A DNA stretch of 64,000 bases from Enoplolaimus lenunculus (GCA_030248215.1 JASANG010003752.1:558001-622000); one strand, 5' to 3'; positions 21,710-31,924 are shown, counted from the first letter of the stretch. Notes: generated by a model from the letters alone, not told the origin. Translations and numbers: made by a program.

Positions 21710-24700
21710 GTATGATATTTTGTCTTTAAGGCACCTAAAATAAGCTTGCGACTACTAAGTATAAGATGTAATCTCAAAACTACGAATTATCCGTTGTATT
21801 TTTTATGTTTAATGCCTGTCAAACTTTATTCTTACAAATTAGTTCAAGAAAAAGAATTCGATTATTTTTCTAAAAGTTGTAGCTTCAAAATTTTTAAAGA
21901 AAAAATAGCGGATTCATCAAAACTTTTAACATTTTGAATGAATTTCTTTGCACTTTTATTTCAAATTTTAACAATTGCAGTATATCTATGGAGATGCTGT
22001 GAAAATCAAACGCTGATGCGGCGCTCAAAAATAAAATTTCCGCCCGGCCATCAGATGATGCGGCGCTCAAAAATAAAATTTCTGCCCGGCCATCAGATGA
22101 TGCGGCGCTCAAAAATAAAATTTCTGCCCGGCCATCAGATGATGCGGCGCTCAAAAATAAAATTTCTGCCCGGCCATCAGATGATGCGGCGCTCAAAAAT
22201 AAAATTTCCGCCCGGCCATCAGATGATGCGGCGCTCAAAAATAAAATTTCTGCCCGACCATCAGATGATGCGGCGCTCAAAAATAACATTTCCGCCCGGC
22301 CATCAGATGATGCGGCGCTCAAAAAGAACATTTCCGCCCGGCCATCAGATGATGCGGCGCTCAAAAATAAAATTTCCGCCCGGCCATCAGATGATGCGGC
22401 GCTCAAAAATAAATTTTCTGCCCGGCCATCAGATGATGCGGCGCTCAAAAATAAAATTTCCGCCCGGCCATCAGATGATGCGGCGCTCAAAAATAAAATT
22501 TCCGCCCGGCCATCAGATGATGCGGCGCTCAAAAATAAAATTTCCGCCCGGCCATCAGATGATGCGGCGCTCAAAAATAAAATTTCCGCCCGGCCATCAG
22601 ATGATGCGGCGCTCAAAAATAAATTTTCTGCCCGGCCATCAGATGATGCGGCGCTCAAAAATAAAATTTCCGCCCGGCCATCAGATGATGCGGCGCTCAA
22701 AAATAAAATTTCCGCCCGGCCATCAGATGATGCGGCGCTCAAAAATAAAATTTCCGCCCGGCCATCAGATGATGCGGCGCTCAAAAATAAAATTTCCGCC
22801 CGGCCATCAGATGATGCGGCGCTCAAAAATAAAATTTCCGCCCGGCCATCAGATGATGCGGCGCTCAAAAATAAAATTTCCGCCCGGCCATCAGATGATG
22901 CGGCGCTCAAAAATAAATTTTCTGCCCGGCCATCAGATGATGCGGCGCTCAAAAATAAAATTTCCGCCCGGCCATCAGATGATGCGGCGCTCAAAAATAA
23001 AATTTCCGCCCGGCCATCAGATGATGCGGCGCTCAAAAATAAAATTTCTGCCCGGCCATCAGAAGTGTCGAATGACGGTTGGACTAACACTTGACAACAT
23101 TAAAAATCGCATTATAAGTGATTTTCAACTAACTGTGGTCATAAAAATAACGGAATTTTGAGTGTTTCAATTACGGAAACCAAAACGGAACGCCGATTTT
23201 TATAACAACGGAAACTGATATCCGGTATTTCTTAAAACAGGCTTAGTCCAATTAGATCAATTTTGTAAGATGAAACATAAAAACTAAAGCCCTTGACTCA
23301 GTCCCATAGCCAGCTCACCTTGCTCGGGGAAAGGGGCTTAAAAATTTTCAGGAGGGGTATTCAAGGGTTTTCAATGAGTTACAAGCAAAGCAAGGTTGAA
23401 AACTTTCTAGAGGGGGCCAAAATTTTACAGGTGGGGCTGAGCCCCCCCTGGCTCCTCTTGGCTGCGGGCCCGCCTTGACTTAATCTCGTAAATTTTAGAG
23501 AGCATTCTTGTGTGAAAATTCAAGCAAACCTAAATTACGGACCAAGTTTGTTACGATGCTTTAAATTTTGTTTTCAGGTACGGACACTAAAGTGGTAGTA
23601 TGGGTCGAAATAGTTGGTGGATCCCGATTTTCGAGTTGTCGCTACACAACGTCGTATTCGCTGGACATTGACAGCTATCTTCACCAAGCGCCGAGTACTC
23701 ATTCCTTGATCGGTGATTGCTATTCGCTTAGCGCCCAAGTTTCCGCAGTATGCGCCCCGTTCTATTACGGCCGTCAATGCTCACAGTTGATCTCAGACAA
23801 ACCAGGTGCTGCCGGAAACGGAAACGCAGGCTCAACGTTGATTCCAGCAACCGAATCGGAAAATTATTTTAGTCTGTTTGTGCTGACAGGTAAAATAGTT
23901 AAAGTTTGGGTTCAGTTAAAGTTTGGGTTCTCGTTAAATTTTTTGGTTTTAAACTGTTTGCTAAATGTTCATGACTGTGCTGGTAATAACAAATCTATAA
24001 TAGCGTTGTGAAATAAACCGACTCGCTACTGACTATTTACAGAAATAATTACATAGCGAAAACTTTTCATAATGTGAAGTGGTGGAATGACATACCTGTC
24101 CATCTGACATTTGTCCAGTATGCCAGTGGCCAGTCCACTTCTGAAAAGTGTGGCCGCTGATGTCTTCGGCCCCCTGTCCGAAAAATTTCTCGACACTATT
24201 GAACGATTTGTATTTAAAGAAATGTTTTATGCCACACATAAAAATCTCTGGCACTCGTGTAATAATTTCAATTTGAGGGCATGTCTTGAGCTTGGTCACA
24301 CTGGATATTACGTTTTGACTCCGAACGCCAGAGATCTATGAAAGTCTTAATTGCGTAGTTTTAATTGATGTTTGTTACTCGATTCTCGGTTAAATTAAAT
24401 AATATTACCTGGTTCAATTTCGCATAAATCATTTTAAAATATCGTTTGGCAGTGTTAAATAGTGCCAAGTCTACTTTTGTAAGCTGAATATTGCGGTAGA
24501 TTTTTCAAAATTATATATCAGCAAAACTAACGTATTGATATAACGAACACTAAAACTAAAAAAGTCTGTGTTTATACCGTAGCAGTGCGTGCTCTAGAAA
24601 CACTGTCCGTATCAAACGCATATCCAGAAAACATGGCTTAGATTTTGTACTTAATCCAAGCCTAATCCATGTATTAAAGATTCGTATCCTGATAATATAC

Positions 24701-25660
24701 TTTCATCTGAACACTAGAAAAAAATCAATCGCTAACTGGTGATAGGTGCTATACACATTTGAGAATATGGCTCAATATTTTTGGCAAATTTGAAATAATA
24801 ATTTTAATATTTCAGCTTTTCTACTGCTTCTCACACTGGCCGCGATTGGATTTGCGGCAATCGGTTACGGTTGTTCTCGATTATGTCGTTGGTGTGCAAT
24901 CAGAAACCGTCACGAACAGCCTGGATCGTCGCGTTCGCCGTCTCCAAAATCTAAATTTTCAGTTGATACGACAAGCGTTCCGAACAGAACTCCGTCTAAA
25001 AATCGTCTAAGAAATTCGTCTAAAAACAGTACTGATGTCCGTACAACAGGAGCAACTGCTCTACTGATCAGTAATCCCCTAGATACAGATTTGCCCGTTG
25101 CTAGCCAAGTCGCAAACTCTACAGAATTTCTGAATTGCCGCGGGGGTGTTTACTCGTCAGCCGCCGGGACCCCATCATCGATGGTGGGGGGTCACGAACG
25201 AAATGGCACGTTCAAATCGAGCAAAAATGGGGTCGACAGGCACCATGCCCCCTCGTCAAAAACATACGACAAACCTAACGGATCTTTACACAAGGGCGCG
25301 TCAAGTCATAGCGTCAACAAAGCACAAGTGCCGACCGCTTGTGTTCCACCACAGTTATCAGCAATTGGCGACTACGAAGAGCGATGCAACAGCGCGTTGG
25401 GAACGCGATCGTTGAAAGATATACTGTTGGCACAGGAAGAAGAGCAACAACAACTGCAACAACAACAACAACAGCAACAACAATATATGGCAACTGTTCG
25501 TCCTGGATGTCATTTACCTCAATTGGCAACATTACCCCAGTATGCGTCCCAGGATACGATGTACGACGACGCAACACTGATTGTTGAGGGTCGAAATAAT
25601 GCAGTTGGTGGGGCACCGCTTGCAAAGTTGACAAATTACACCTACACCGGATATTATTGA
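21280..25660 (+). CDS. EGF-less DSL/Notch-ligand-like type I membrane protein, 3 exons
   Basis: Seen: three exons, 21280-21709, 23578-23889 and 24816-25660, joined by GT-AG introns of 1868 and 926 bp. Both introns are phase 1, and the joined frame gives 528 residues. The protein has a signal peptide (about 1-23), a Cys-rich ectodomain, a membrane helix near 241-265 that is continuous only when exon 2 is joined to exon 3, and a 260-residue cytoplasmic tail. Known: Notch ligands begin with an MNNL/C2 domain, then a six-Cys DSL domain, then EGF repeats. Here the MNNL-like order is followed by only the first part of DSL (Cys-x5-6-YYG-x2-Cys) and then the membrane. Inferred: a surface protein derived from a Delta/Jagged ligand, possibly a modulator of Notch signalling or a lipid-binding C2-like receptor. 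The start is the first Met of the hydrophobic leader; a second in-frame Met is at residue 5. A paralogue exon at 62126 shares the splice phase. No AATAAA is evident in the 450 bp after the stop. The splice model is firm; the family call is probable. Confidence -1.
22015..23063. repeat. 42-bp minisatellite, 25 units, in intron 1
   Basis: Head-to-tail units of 42 bp beginning GATGCGGCGCTC and ending GCCCGGCCATCA, 25 copies, nearly identical. The unit is a multiple of three and lacks stops in one frame on each strand, so both strands show open frames of about 400 codons; these are by-products of the repeat. Variants are patterned: units 2-4 and 25 have TTTCTG for TTTCCG, units 6-8 carry private changes, and a variant with AAATTTTCTG recurs at units 10, 15 and 22, suggesting growth by block duplication. 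There is no variable spacer, so it is not a CRISPR array. Confidence -1.
23299..23472 (+). mobile_element. Family G MITE in intron 1, perfect 8-bp duplication
   Basis: CAGTCCCATAGCCAGCTCAC to GGCTGCGGGCCCG, flanked by CCTTGACT at 23291-23298 and 23473-23480. Its right end is about 105 bp before the exon 2 acceptor. It establishes 8-bp, hAT-like duplications for family G. Confidence -1.
23578..23889 (+). CDS. Exon 2 of DSL-like gene: end of C2-like domain plus half DSL
   Basis: A symmetric phase 1-1 exon of 312 nt (acceptor TTTTCAG, donor ACAG|GTAAAA). Residues 145-158 (TDTKVVVWVEIVGG) fit the strand that follows the intron-interrupted PF-W region in Jagged/Delta. Cys164 and Cys191 follow. 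Residues 192-211, YSLSAQVSAVCAPF then YYGRQC, match the beginning of the DSL consensus (Y.yRV.CdenYYGegC) with Cys202, Tyr206-Tyr207-Gly208 and Cys211. The remaining four DSL cysteines and the Notch-contacting FGHY loop are absent. Instead a Gly/Ala/Asn/Ser linker (217-239) leads straight to the membrane helix. The exon length is a multiple of three, so skipping would keep the frame and remove the DSL half. Confidence -1.
24727..24769. mobile_element. Family D solo end in intron 2
   Basis: GCTAACTGGTGATAGGTGC...CATTTGAGAATATGG, 45 bp before the exon 3 acceptor. Confidence -1.
24816..25660 (+). CDS. Exon 3 of DSL-like gene: membrane helix and cytoplasmic tail
   Basis: Acceptor TATTTCAG; the exon begins with two bases that complete codon 248. 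FLLLLTLAAIGFAAIGYG completes the helix started in exon 2. Cys267, Cys271 and Cys274 lie at the cytoplasmic face among Arg residues, a pattern often palmitoylated. The tail is basic and Ser/Pro-rich (RSPSPKSK, about 285-320), then low complexity. It has a CAA/CAG-coded polyglutamine tract at about 457-470 inside EEEQQQL..., and ends in NYTYTGYY, a Tyr-rich tail unlike the ATEV PDZ ligand of vertebrate Delta. Lys residues in the tail could serve the ubiquitin-dependent endocytosis that Notch ligands use; that is inference. The stop at 25658-25660 is TGA. Confidence -1.
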
Positions 25661-26139
25661 CAAGATTTTGAGTTTGGCTATACGAAGTATTATAACGAGT
25701 TTAAAGCTTTATTTGATGAATGATTCTGAAATGTGACCACAGATTTGGATTAAGTAATTACAGAATATGGGCAAAGTATTGAGATGCAAACAAAATTGAA
25801 ATTGCGAAAACTATGCGGCACGGAAAATGGCAACTTCAAACTTAACAAATGACGGAAATTAACGTTTGATATAGTGCGTACTTTAACTTTACGTAGCGAT
25901 GGCCGTGTGTATAATATTCATTGTTAAAAAAAGAAATATCCTTTGGCAAGATTCCAGATTTTTGATGATGGTCTCATGCTTGCATGGAATAGTAAAAGGG
26001 TTGTGAATGTTTACTGACAACGAATTATGCGACAATTGCTTTTTCGGTCATTTTGCAGTTTGTGCGTTTCGTCTCAGTGCCGCAGCGATGGTGTGGACTT
26101 AAGTTTGAATTTTAAAAACTGTTTTTCAATTGTTTACAT
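25661..26139. other. 3' flank of the DSL-like gene
   Basis: Probable 3' UTR and intergenic sequence; no canonical AATAAA seen, no repeat recognised. Confidence -1.
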
Positions 26140-26596
26140 CAAGAGTGCATAATGCAAGAGTGTACATACAACTCTTGAGGTTTCGCGTCGTACAAAATGT
26201 AGGTACCAGCCGGCGTTGCATTTTTGGCCGACCCCCCTTTGTTTAGAGAGTGTACATACAAGTCGTGAAGTTTCGCGTGGTACAAAATGTACCAGGCGGC
26301 GTTGCATTTTTGGCTGACCCCCCTTTGTTTAGAGTGTACATACAAGGGGTACAAAATGTACCAGCCGGCGTGGCGTGTTTGGCCGACCCCCCCTGTCACA
26401 TGCAGTAACCCTAAATTAAACTATAAAGAAAGCATGTTTGAAACCGTATACAAAAAGTGCCATGGTTCGCACCAGTTGCACCCCCCTCTAAATAAAGGAG
26501 GTCGGGCAAAAACGCAACGCGTGCCGCGGACTTTCTTTTCAACACAGAATGTACTAAGTGGCATACTCTTGTTGAAGTATGCATTATACACTCTTG
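26140..26596. mobile_element. Family F MITE with internal triplication
   Basis: CAAGAGTGCATAATGCAAGAG to GCATTATACACTCTTG, flanked by perfect TTTACAT (26133-26139 and 26597-26603). An internal segment of about 90 bp (GTACATACAA...TGGCCGACCCCCC) is repeated three times at 26160-26395. Confidence -1.
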
Positions 26597-26628
26597 TTTA
26601 CATGAATAGTTTGTTTCATTGGCGCATC

Positions 26629-26771
26629 GGCCCATGTTACTTTAAGGGCGTCCAGGTTTCCGGTGGGTCCATAAAAGACGTATTTTTAGATTCTAGATTA
26701 CATTTTTTTGCTGAGGCTTAGGCTTAGGAATACGCTGAATCTAGTGTTACGCCCCTCAAAGTAACATTGGC
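26629..26771 (+). mobile_element. A1 hAT-like MITE
   Basis: GGCCCATGTTACTTTAAGGG to AAAGTAACATTGGCC, 143 bp; flanks GGCGCATC/GGCGGATG (6 of 8). Confidence -1.
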
Positions 26772-27155
26772 CGGCGGATGCAAGGGGTCCACGTCCGTCC
26801 AATCATATGCCAATCAGCTGGGATCAAATCCATAATTTTGTATTCATATTTAGCACTAACATTGTGATAGGCTGCATCGATCTTTTCGCATCGCGAGTGT
26901 TTTTTCACAAATATGTATGACACGCGGGTCAGCAGCGGTCCAAAAAATTTCCGAATCTGCAATTGGTTCCTTTGGAACTACTCCTGATTGAGAAACCTTC
27001 TTGTTTTCTTACGGTATTTAAAATTGTTGTGGTCTTGAATGGAATTTCAGAAAATTGAAATTCTACACTACTGATCTGTTTTTATGTGATGAACCAATGC
27101 TTGATGTTATTCAACTGTGATTGCTACTTGTTTGTTACAGTAAAATTACTTAAAT
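26772..27155. other. Intergenic, nothing recognised
   Basis: No gene or repeat identified. Confidence -1.
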
Positions 27156-27285
27156 CAGGTGCGTAGCTTTGCTTACCTTGCAAGAGGGGGACTAAAACTG
27201 TTTAGGATGGGGGCCTACAAGGATTTCAGATGACTTAAAAGGGGTTGCAACATTCCTAGGCGCTGTGAAAACAGGGCCAAACTTG
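27156..27285 (+). mobile_element. Family G MITE, decayed
   Basis: CAGGTGCGTAGC...CTTGCAAGAGGGGGACTAAA; the 3' end is unclear. Confidence -1.
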
Positions 27286-27460
27286 AATTTACAGATGTCT
27301 TTACGTTGAGTTGAAGGTTTGTAGAATGTTTGCAATATTTACAACATTAACTTATTTTTTTGAAAACACCCGTTATACATACGTAGGTTTGTTTCATGTA
27401 GGGACTGTAATGGTAATGTAAAAGTCTCTTCAACTGCGTCCAAACCTGTTCGGCATAGGC

Positions 27461-27671
27461 GGCCCATGTTACTTTTTTGCTTTAAGGAGCGTCCAGGTTT
27501 CTGGTGGGTCTATAAAAGTGTAGCATTAGATTCTAGGCTACATTTTTTGCTTAGGATTAGGCTTAGGCTTAGGCTTAGGGTTAGGAATACGTTTTTGCAA
27601 CGCTTAGGCTTAGGCTTAGGCTTACGAATATGCTTAATCTACTGTTACGCACACTTAAAGTGACATTGGCC
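27461..27671 (+). mobile_element. A1 MITE
   Basis: GGCCCATGTTAC to AAAGTGACATTGGCC with two TTAGGC arrays (27545-27590, 27600-27632); flanks do not match. Confidence -1.
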
Positions 27672-27690
27672 ATTACATATATAGATAGAC

Positions 27691-27812
27691 CAGGCCGTAC
27701 CCAGCTCACAATGCTAGTTGGGGATAAACGTTTTTCAAGAGAGGCATACAAGGCTTTTCGATGACTTACAAGCAAGGTTGATAATTTTCTAGGGGGGCGA
27801 GATTTTTCCATT
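27691..27812 (+). mobile_element. Family G MITE, 3' truncated
   Basis: CAGGCCGTACCCAGCTCACA...GGGCGAGATTTTTCCA. Confidence -1.
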
Positions 27813-27934
27813 TTTATGGTTAAATTGAATCGATAAATAAATTTTCTGTATGTCTCGTGTGGTGTGAAACTGTTCCTATAACGGTAACAATATTAAACCA
27901 TAAATTGTAAAACGAAAGATGCATCTATCACATT

Positions 27935-28119
27935 CCCCATGCAACTTTTACGGACGTTTCGGTTTCTGGTGGGTCAGTATTAAAAGCGTTGGCTTACATT
28001 CGAAACTACATTTTTAGCTTAGGCTTAGGCTTAGGAATATACTTTTTTTAACGTTTAGGTTTAGGCTTAGGAATATGCTTATAAAATCTACTGTTACGGC
28101 CCTAAAAGTAACATTCGCC
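27935..28119 (+). mobile_element. A1 MITE
   Basis: CCCATGCAACTTTTACGGACG to CCTAAAAGTAACATTCGCCC with internal TTAGGC. Confidence -1.
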
Positions 28120-28979
28120 CATCAGATGATGGCTACTGTCGCAGTTGTTTTTCAGTTTATTTCAATTTTTTATAGTTGAATAGTTACTTTGTATTTCGAC
28201 TTCGATTGTATTACTGCCGCTAAACAAGACTCAATTGTTTAAAGAATATTTTTGTGATAAATATTTGAAAAAATTTCGCTTTGAAACCGTGACCAGGTGG
28301 AGTAAGCTTTAGAGCTCTGAAATTAAATTAAAGGCTCATGGAAACAGGGGTGTCATGTGTGACACTCAGTTTCTTTAAAAAGAAAAATATGGCACGTAAT
28401 TTTGAATGTGATTAGGTTAATTTTAGCTTCACGAAAGCACAATATTATTGATACACCAAGAAAATCCTTTCCCAACATCCCAGTGAAATTAAATATTTCA
28501 CTGGTCTGTTGTCAGATTTTATTTACTTTTATGGCGGATCGAAGGTATTTTTCTTACTATATCTATCTATACTATTACTACTAGAGCTGAAACGCCTTAC
28601 ATACGTATTTTGGGCAATGTTACAGGTGATTTTTATATACATGTATGGTATGCAAATTTAGTAAGATGTCGGGGTTGCAAAAGCTGCAACCATTTGGAGT
28701 AGTTGATATTTATGTGCCAGTATTATGAATTTATATATTAAATGTTGTTGTTCGATGCGGTTATTTTCAAAATATCTGAAACTGCTCAGTCAGTCCTATT
28801 GGTGTTAAGATATCATAACACCATAATTAATACTAAAGTATGGTTTTACGCTTGTTCACTTTCCCACAGTTTTTTCGAAATTTTTAGATTTTGGCATTAA
28901 TACTTAAAGTTAAGCTTCTAGTTTCTGCATAAGCTTGCCGTGGTGACAGTGTACAAGTGTGATGCGAATTAAGACGCAG
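28120..28979. other. Intergenic, nothing recognised
   Basis: AT-rich, no coding signal. Confidence -1.
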
Positions 28980-29046
28980 CGACCAATGTAAAGAACAGGA
29001 GCGGAACAGTATTATAAGCATATTCCTAAGTCTAAGCCTAAGCGTG
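28980..29046 (-). mobile_element. A3 end fragment
   Basis: GACCAATGTAAAGAACAGG...CCTAAGTCTAAGCCTAAGCG, then similarity stops. Confidence -1.
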
Positions 29047-29287
29047 CGGCGAATGCAGAAATTGCTGACGGATGGACCGGCTGGCGAAATTTATGAAATT
29101 CAATTTTTTACTGTATGCTGACGGCAAAAATTGTAAGGTAGGGACCTCATCATGTTAACTCATCAAATTTTCTAATAGGGAGCGTACGCTCCCCTTCTCC
29201 TTGATCCACTAGTGGACTTAAGCTTACGTTTACGCTTGATGACACACGCGCAACGCAGCACAGAATAACACATTTCATGCAGGACGC

Positions 29288-29470
29288 GGCCCATGTTACT
29301 TTAAGGGGCATCCGGGTTACTGGTGGGTCTATAAAAAAGTAAGTTTAGATTCAAATTACATTTTTTGCTTAGGCTTAAACTTAGAAACTCATTTTTGCAA
29401 CACTTAGGCGTAGGCTTAGGCTTAAGAATACGCTTAATCTACTGTTACGCCTCTTAAAGTAACATTGGCA
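29288..29470 (+). mobile_element. A1 hAT-like MITE with perfect 8-bp duplication
   Basis: GGCCCATGTTACTTTAAGGG to AAAGTAACATTGGCA; CAGGACGC at 29280-29287 and 29471-29478. Confidence -1.
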
Positions 29471-29478
29471 CAGGACGC

Positions 29479-29965
29479 TATACGAGACAATTACAATATC
29501 CAGATCTATGTTTATCTATCATGATTTTGATTAGATTCGATTCAACTTGTGTTCTTGCTGAAATCCGAAAACCTCATAAATATGCAAATATTAAGAAAAC
29601 AAATTGTGCACAGTACGATTGCTCTTTGATAAGAATCTAATTTTAGTCTACATTCCAAAAGTGGACATACCCTATAAATTGTCTTGGTAAAAAAGAACAG
29701 GATTTGATTGGAATATACATTAACGTCACGCGACTCCGCTGTACCTATTGTCAATATGTATATTTGATTTAGCTAAAAGTATAGACAGTGGCGTAGCCAC
29801 ATGGAAACAAGTCGTCGCCCGACAACTTTATCGCCCAAGAGTGTTTTCAAGTCCATGAATGTATATAAACATAGTCCTAAACGTTATCCTACGTCTAAGC
29901 ATAAGCATAATGATGCGCAACGAAGCGTTGAGTCGATGACATTTCGGATTACAACTGGGTGGTGG
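29479..29965. other. Intergenic, nothing recognised
   Basis: No gene. CAGTGGCGTAGCCAC near 29788 may be a lone transposon end. Confidence -1.
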
Positions 29966-30355
29966 CAGTGTACAACCGGAGTTCTGCCTCCGGCTCCGGA
30001 AGAAAATCGGCATCCGGTTCCGGCTGCGGCTCCGGTAGAATTTTTGCCGGAGGTTGCGGCAATTTCGGTAGAAAAATTTTGCATAATGTTGCAATGGTTA
30101 CCAGTTCAGCGCGTTTCGTGTTACTTTTATGAGCATTTTCAGGAAAAAAATTTCCGAAATTTCGCAGACATTAGCGTAAAACCAAACAACTTTTATCAAC
30201 AAATTGCAGTTTATTGGCTGAAATTAACTAGTTAACCAGCATTTTGTGCAACCTAATTTCGCGTCACCTCCGGCTCTGGCTCTGGCTCCGGCTCCGGCAA
30301 GTTTCGTTGACCTCCGGTTCTGGCTCCGGTATTTTTCACTCCCGGTTGCACCCTG
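29966..30355 (-). mobile_element. Family B MITE
   Basis: CAGTGTACAACCGGAG to CCCGGTTGCACCCTG with CTCCGG/GGCTCC hexamers at both ends; flanks GGTGGTGG/GTTGGTCG (6 of 8). Confidence -1.
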
Positions 30356-30657
30356 GTTGGTCGAGGAGTTGTCGGGTGACCAATTGTCGTTACGCCGATT
30401 ATATATTTATCGGTTTCTTTAATGTAAACCTTTTGCGATATTTATATACGAGGTACCACCACTTTGCTGCTACAGAGAAATTAGTATAATCTGGTTTTTA
30501 CTTTAAATGTATCCAAATGAGGAAACTAACGGTCGCATCGGAGTAATGTTCAATTTAGTATCGGTATTTATACAGCAAATTGCCCTAATCTTCTACGCGA
30601 TTTGCAGGATATATTTCAGGAGAGATCTAGCATGGATAGGAAATCTCTTAAAAACTA

Positions 30658-30868
30658 CACTGCAATAAGTGGTAAGTCTAATCGACTCTCTCCGAAATAA
30701 GCTGTACGGGACTGCACAAACTGGGTGAAATTAGACTTCGCCAGTGTCAATAACGTGCGACTTAGTAAGTAAAATTTTACTCTGACTGAGACAAATTTGA
30801 CTCAGTTTGTGTAGTCCCGTAGAGCCTATTTCGGAGAGAGTCAATTTGACTTACCATTTTTTGCAGTG
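30658..30868. mobile_element. Family C fold-back MITE, full
   Basis: CACTGCAATAAGTGGTAAG to TACCATTTTTTGCAGTG, TA on both sides, 211 bp. Confidence -1.
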
Positions 30869-30940
30869 TATATGTGATTCCAATTCGGTTAGAATGAATA
30901 TATTTATAATCATATTCAAACTTTCATCACAAAACATGCG

Positions 30941-31101
30941 TATACACAGCCAGCTCAACTTGCTAAGAAAGGATGGGTGTGAAACAATTGGAGGTGGGCA
31001 CCACGCGCTATATTTACATTACTTCACGCGGTATTAAAACATTTCTAGAAAAGCAATCAATTTTTGGAGGGGCTGGCTGACCATCCATGTGGCTATGAGC
31101 C
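30941..31101 (+). mobile_element. Family G MITE, decayed
   Basis: CACAGCCAGCTCAACTTGCTA to TGTGGCTATGAGCC. Confidence -1.
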
Positions 31102-31924
31102 TAATCACAGACGAAACGTCAAAGGAACTAATTTTGCTTCCAGTACGGTGAAGGGCTCCTAGCGATTAATAGTCCTTTGTAAAGCAGCACAATTTGAAAC
31201 AACTTTATATTCTGCATTTTCTGTAAATAAATAAACAAATAAATAAATAAATACATTATATATATATAATATTTATAAATACATATTAAACATATATATA
31301 CATATATTTGTAGGAAATCAACTTATTCTCGAGTCTAACGGTTTTAGTACCACTTCATTGAAATGGCCACTCGGTCACACAAAAGAGAAACAGAAACATG
31401 GACACTTGAGCCGTACACTTATAATGACCGCAAATGGGAAAACCATTAGGCGACGTGAGAGACCGCGTTTGTCCCGTTACAAAACACGGTTGGTTACGAA
31501 CGAAATATGAAACGCAACCAAAAACCAGCCAAGCCCAGAAACAACGAATTCCATATCCAACACAAGGATCCGAAATTTGTTGAAAATCGCAGTTGATAGA
31601 ACTCTTACGTAGACGAATATATTTGAAACTTTGTGTTGGTTTTTGCTATGTACCAAAATTACCAATTTGCCTAAGCCCAGAAACAACGGAATTGTTCCGA
31701 TATTCAACACTAACGAGTTGGCCTTTATATGAAATTTGTTGAAAATCGCAGTTGATAGAACTCTCGAATAGGAAAACGTTTTTGTTTGATCACAGGTTCT
31801 GTATAAATACGATAGTTTTGCTTAAATTTGACCAGGCCAGAGCCGCGTCTCGCTGGTTCGAGGCCCCCAAACCAGAACATTGAACCCCTCGAATAAAGTT
31901 TGACGTTTTAATAATTGCCATACG
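31102..31924. other. Intergenic with AT microsatellite and a diverged duplication
   Basis: No gene. AT-rich microsatellite at about 31225-31312. A segment including GAAATTTGTTGAAAATCGCA and TTGATAGAACTCT occurs at 31530-31612 and again at 31673-31765. Confidence -1.

Noticed and set aside
22015-23063. CRISPR-like regular array
   Set aside because: Units are contiguous with no variable spacers, and the context is an animal gene intron.
21894-23161. Open frames of about 400 codons on both strands (repeats of SDGRAEILFLSAAS and MRRSKIKFPPGHQM)
   Set aside because: They are the 42-bp minisatellite, whose period is a multiple of three; the array lies inside an intron and both strands are equally open.
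24111-24341. 76-residue open frame inside intron 2 as an extra exon
   Set aside because: The exon 2 to exon 3 join already completes the membrane helix in frame; this frame has no matching phase-1 boundaries on both sides.
25146-25634. Other-frame and antisense open frames over exon 3
   Set aside because: Shadows of the real exon; polyVal/polyThr stretches arise from the CAA repeat in the wrong frame.
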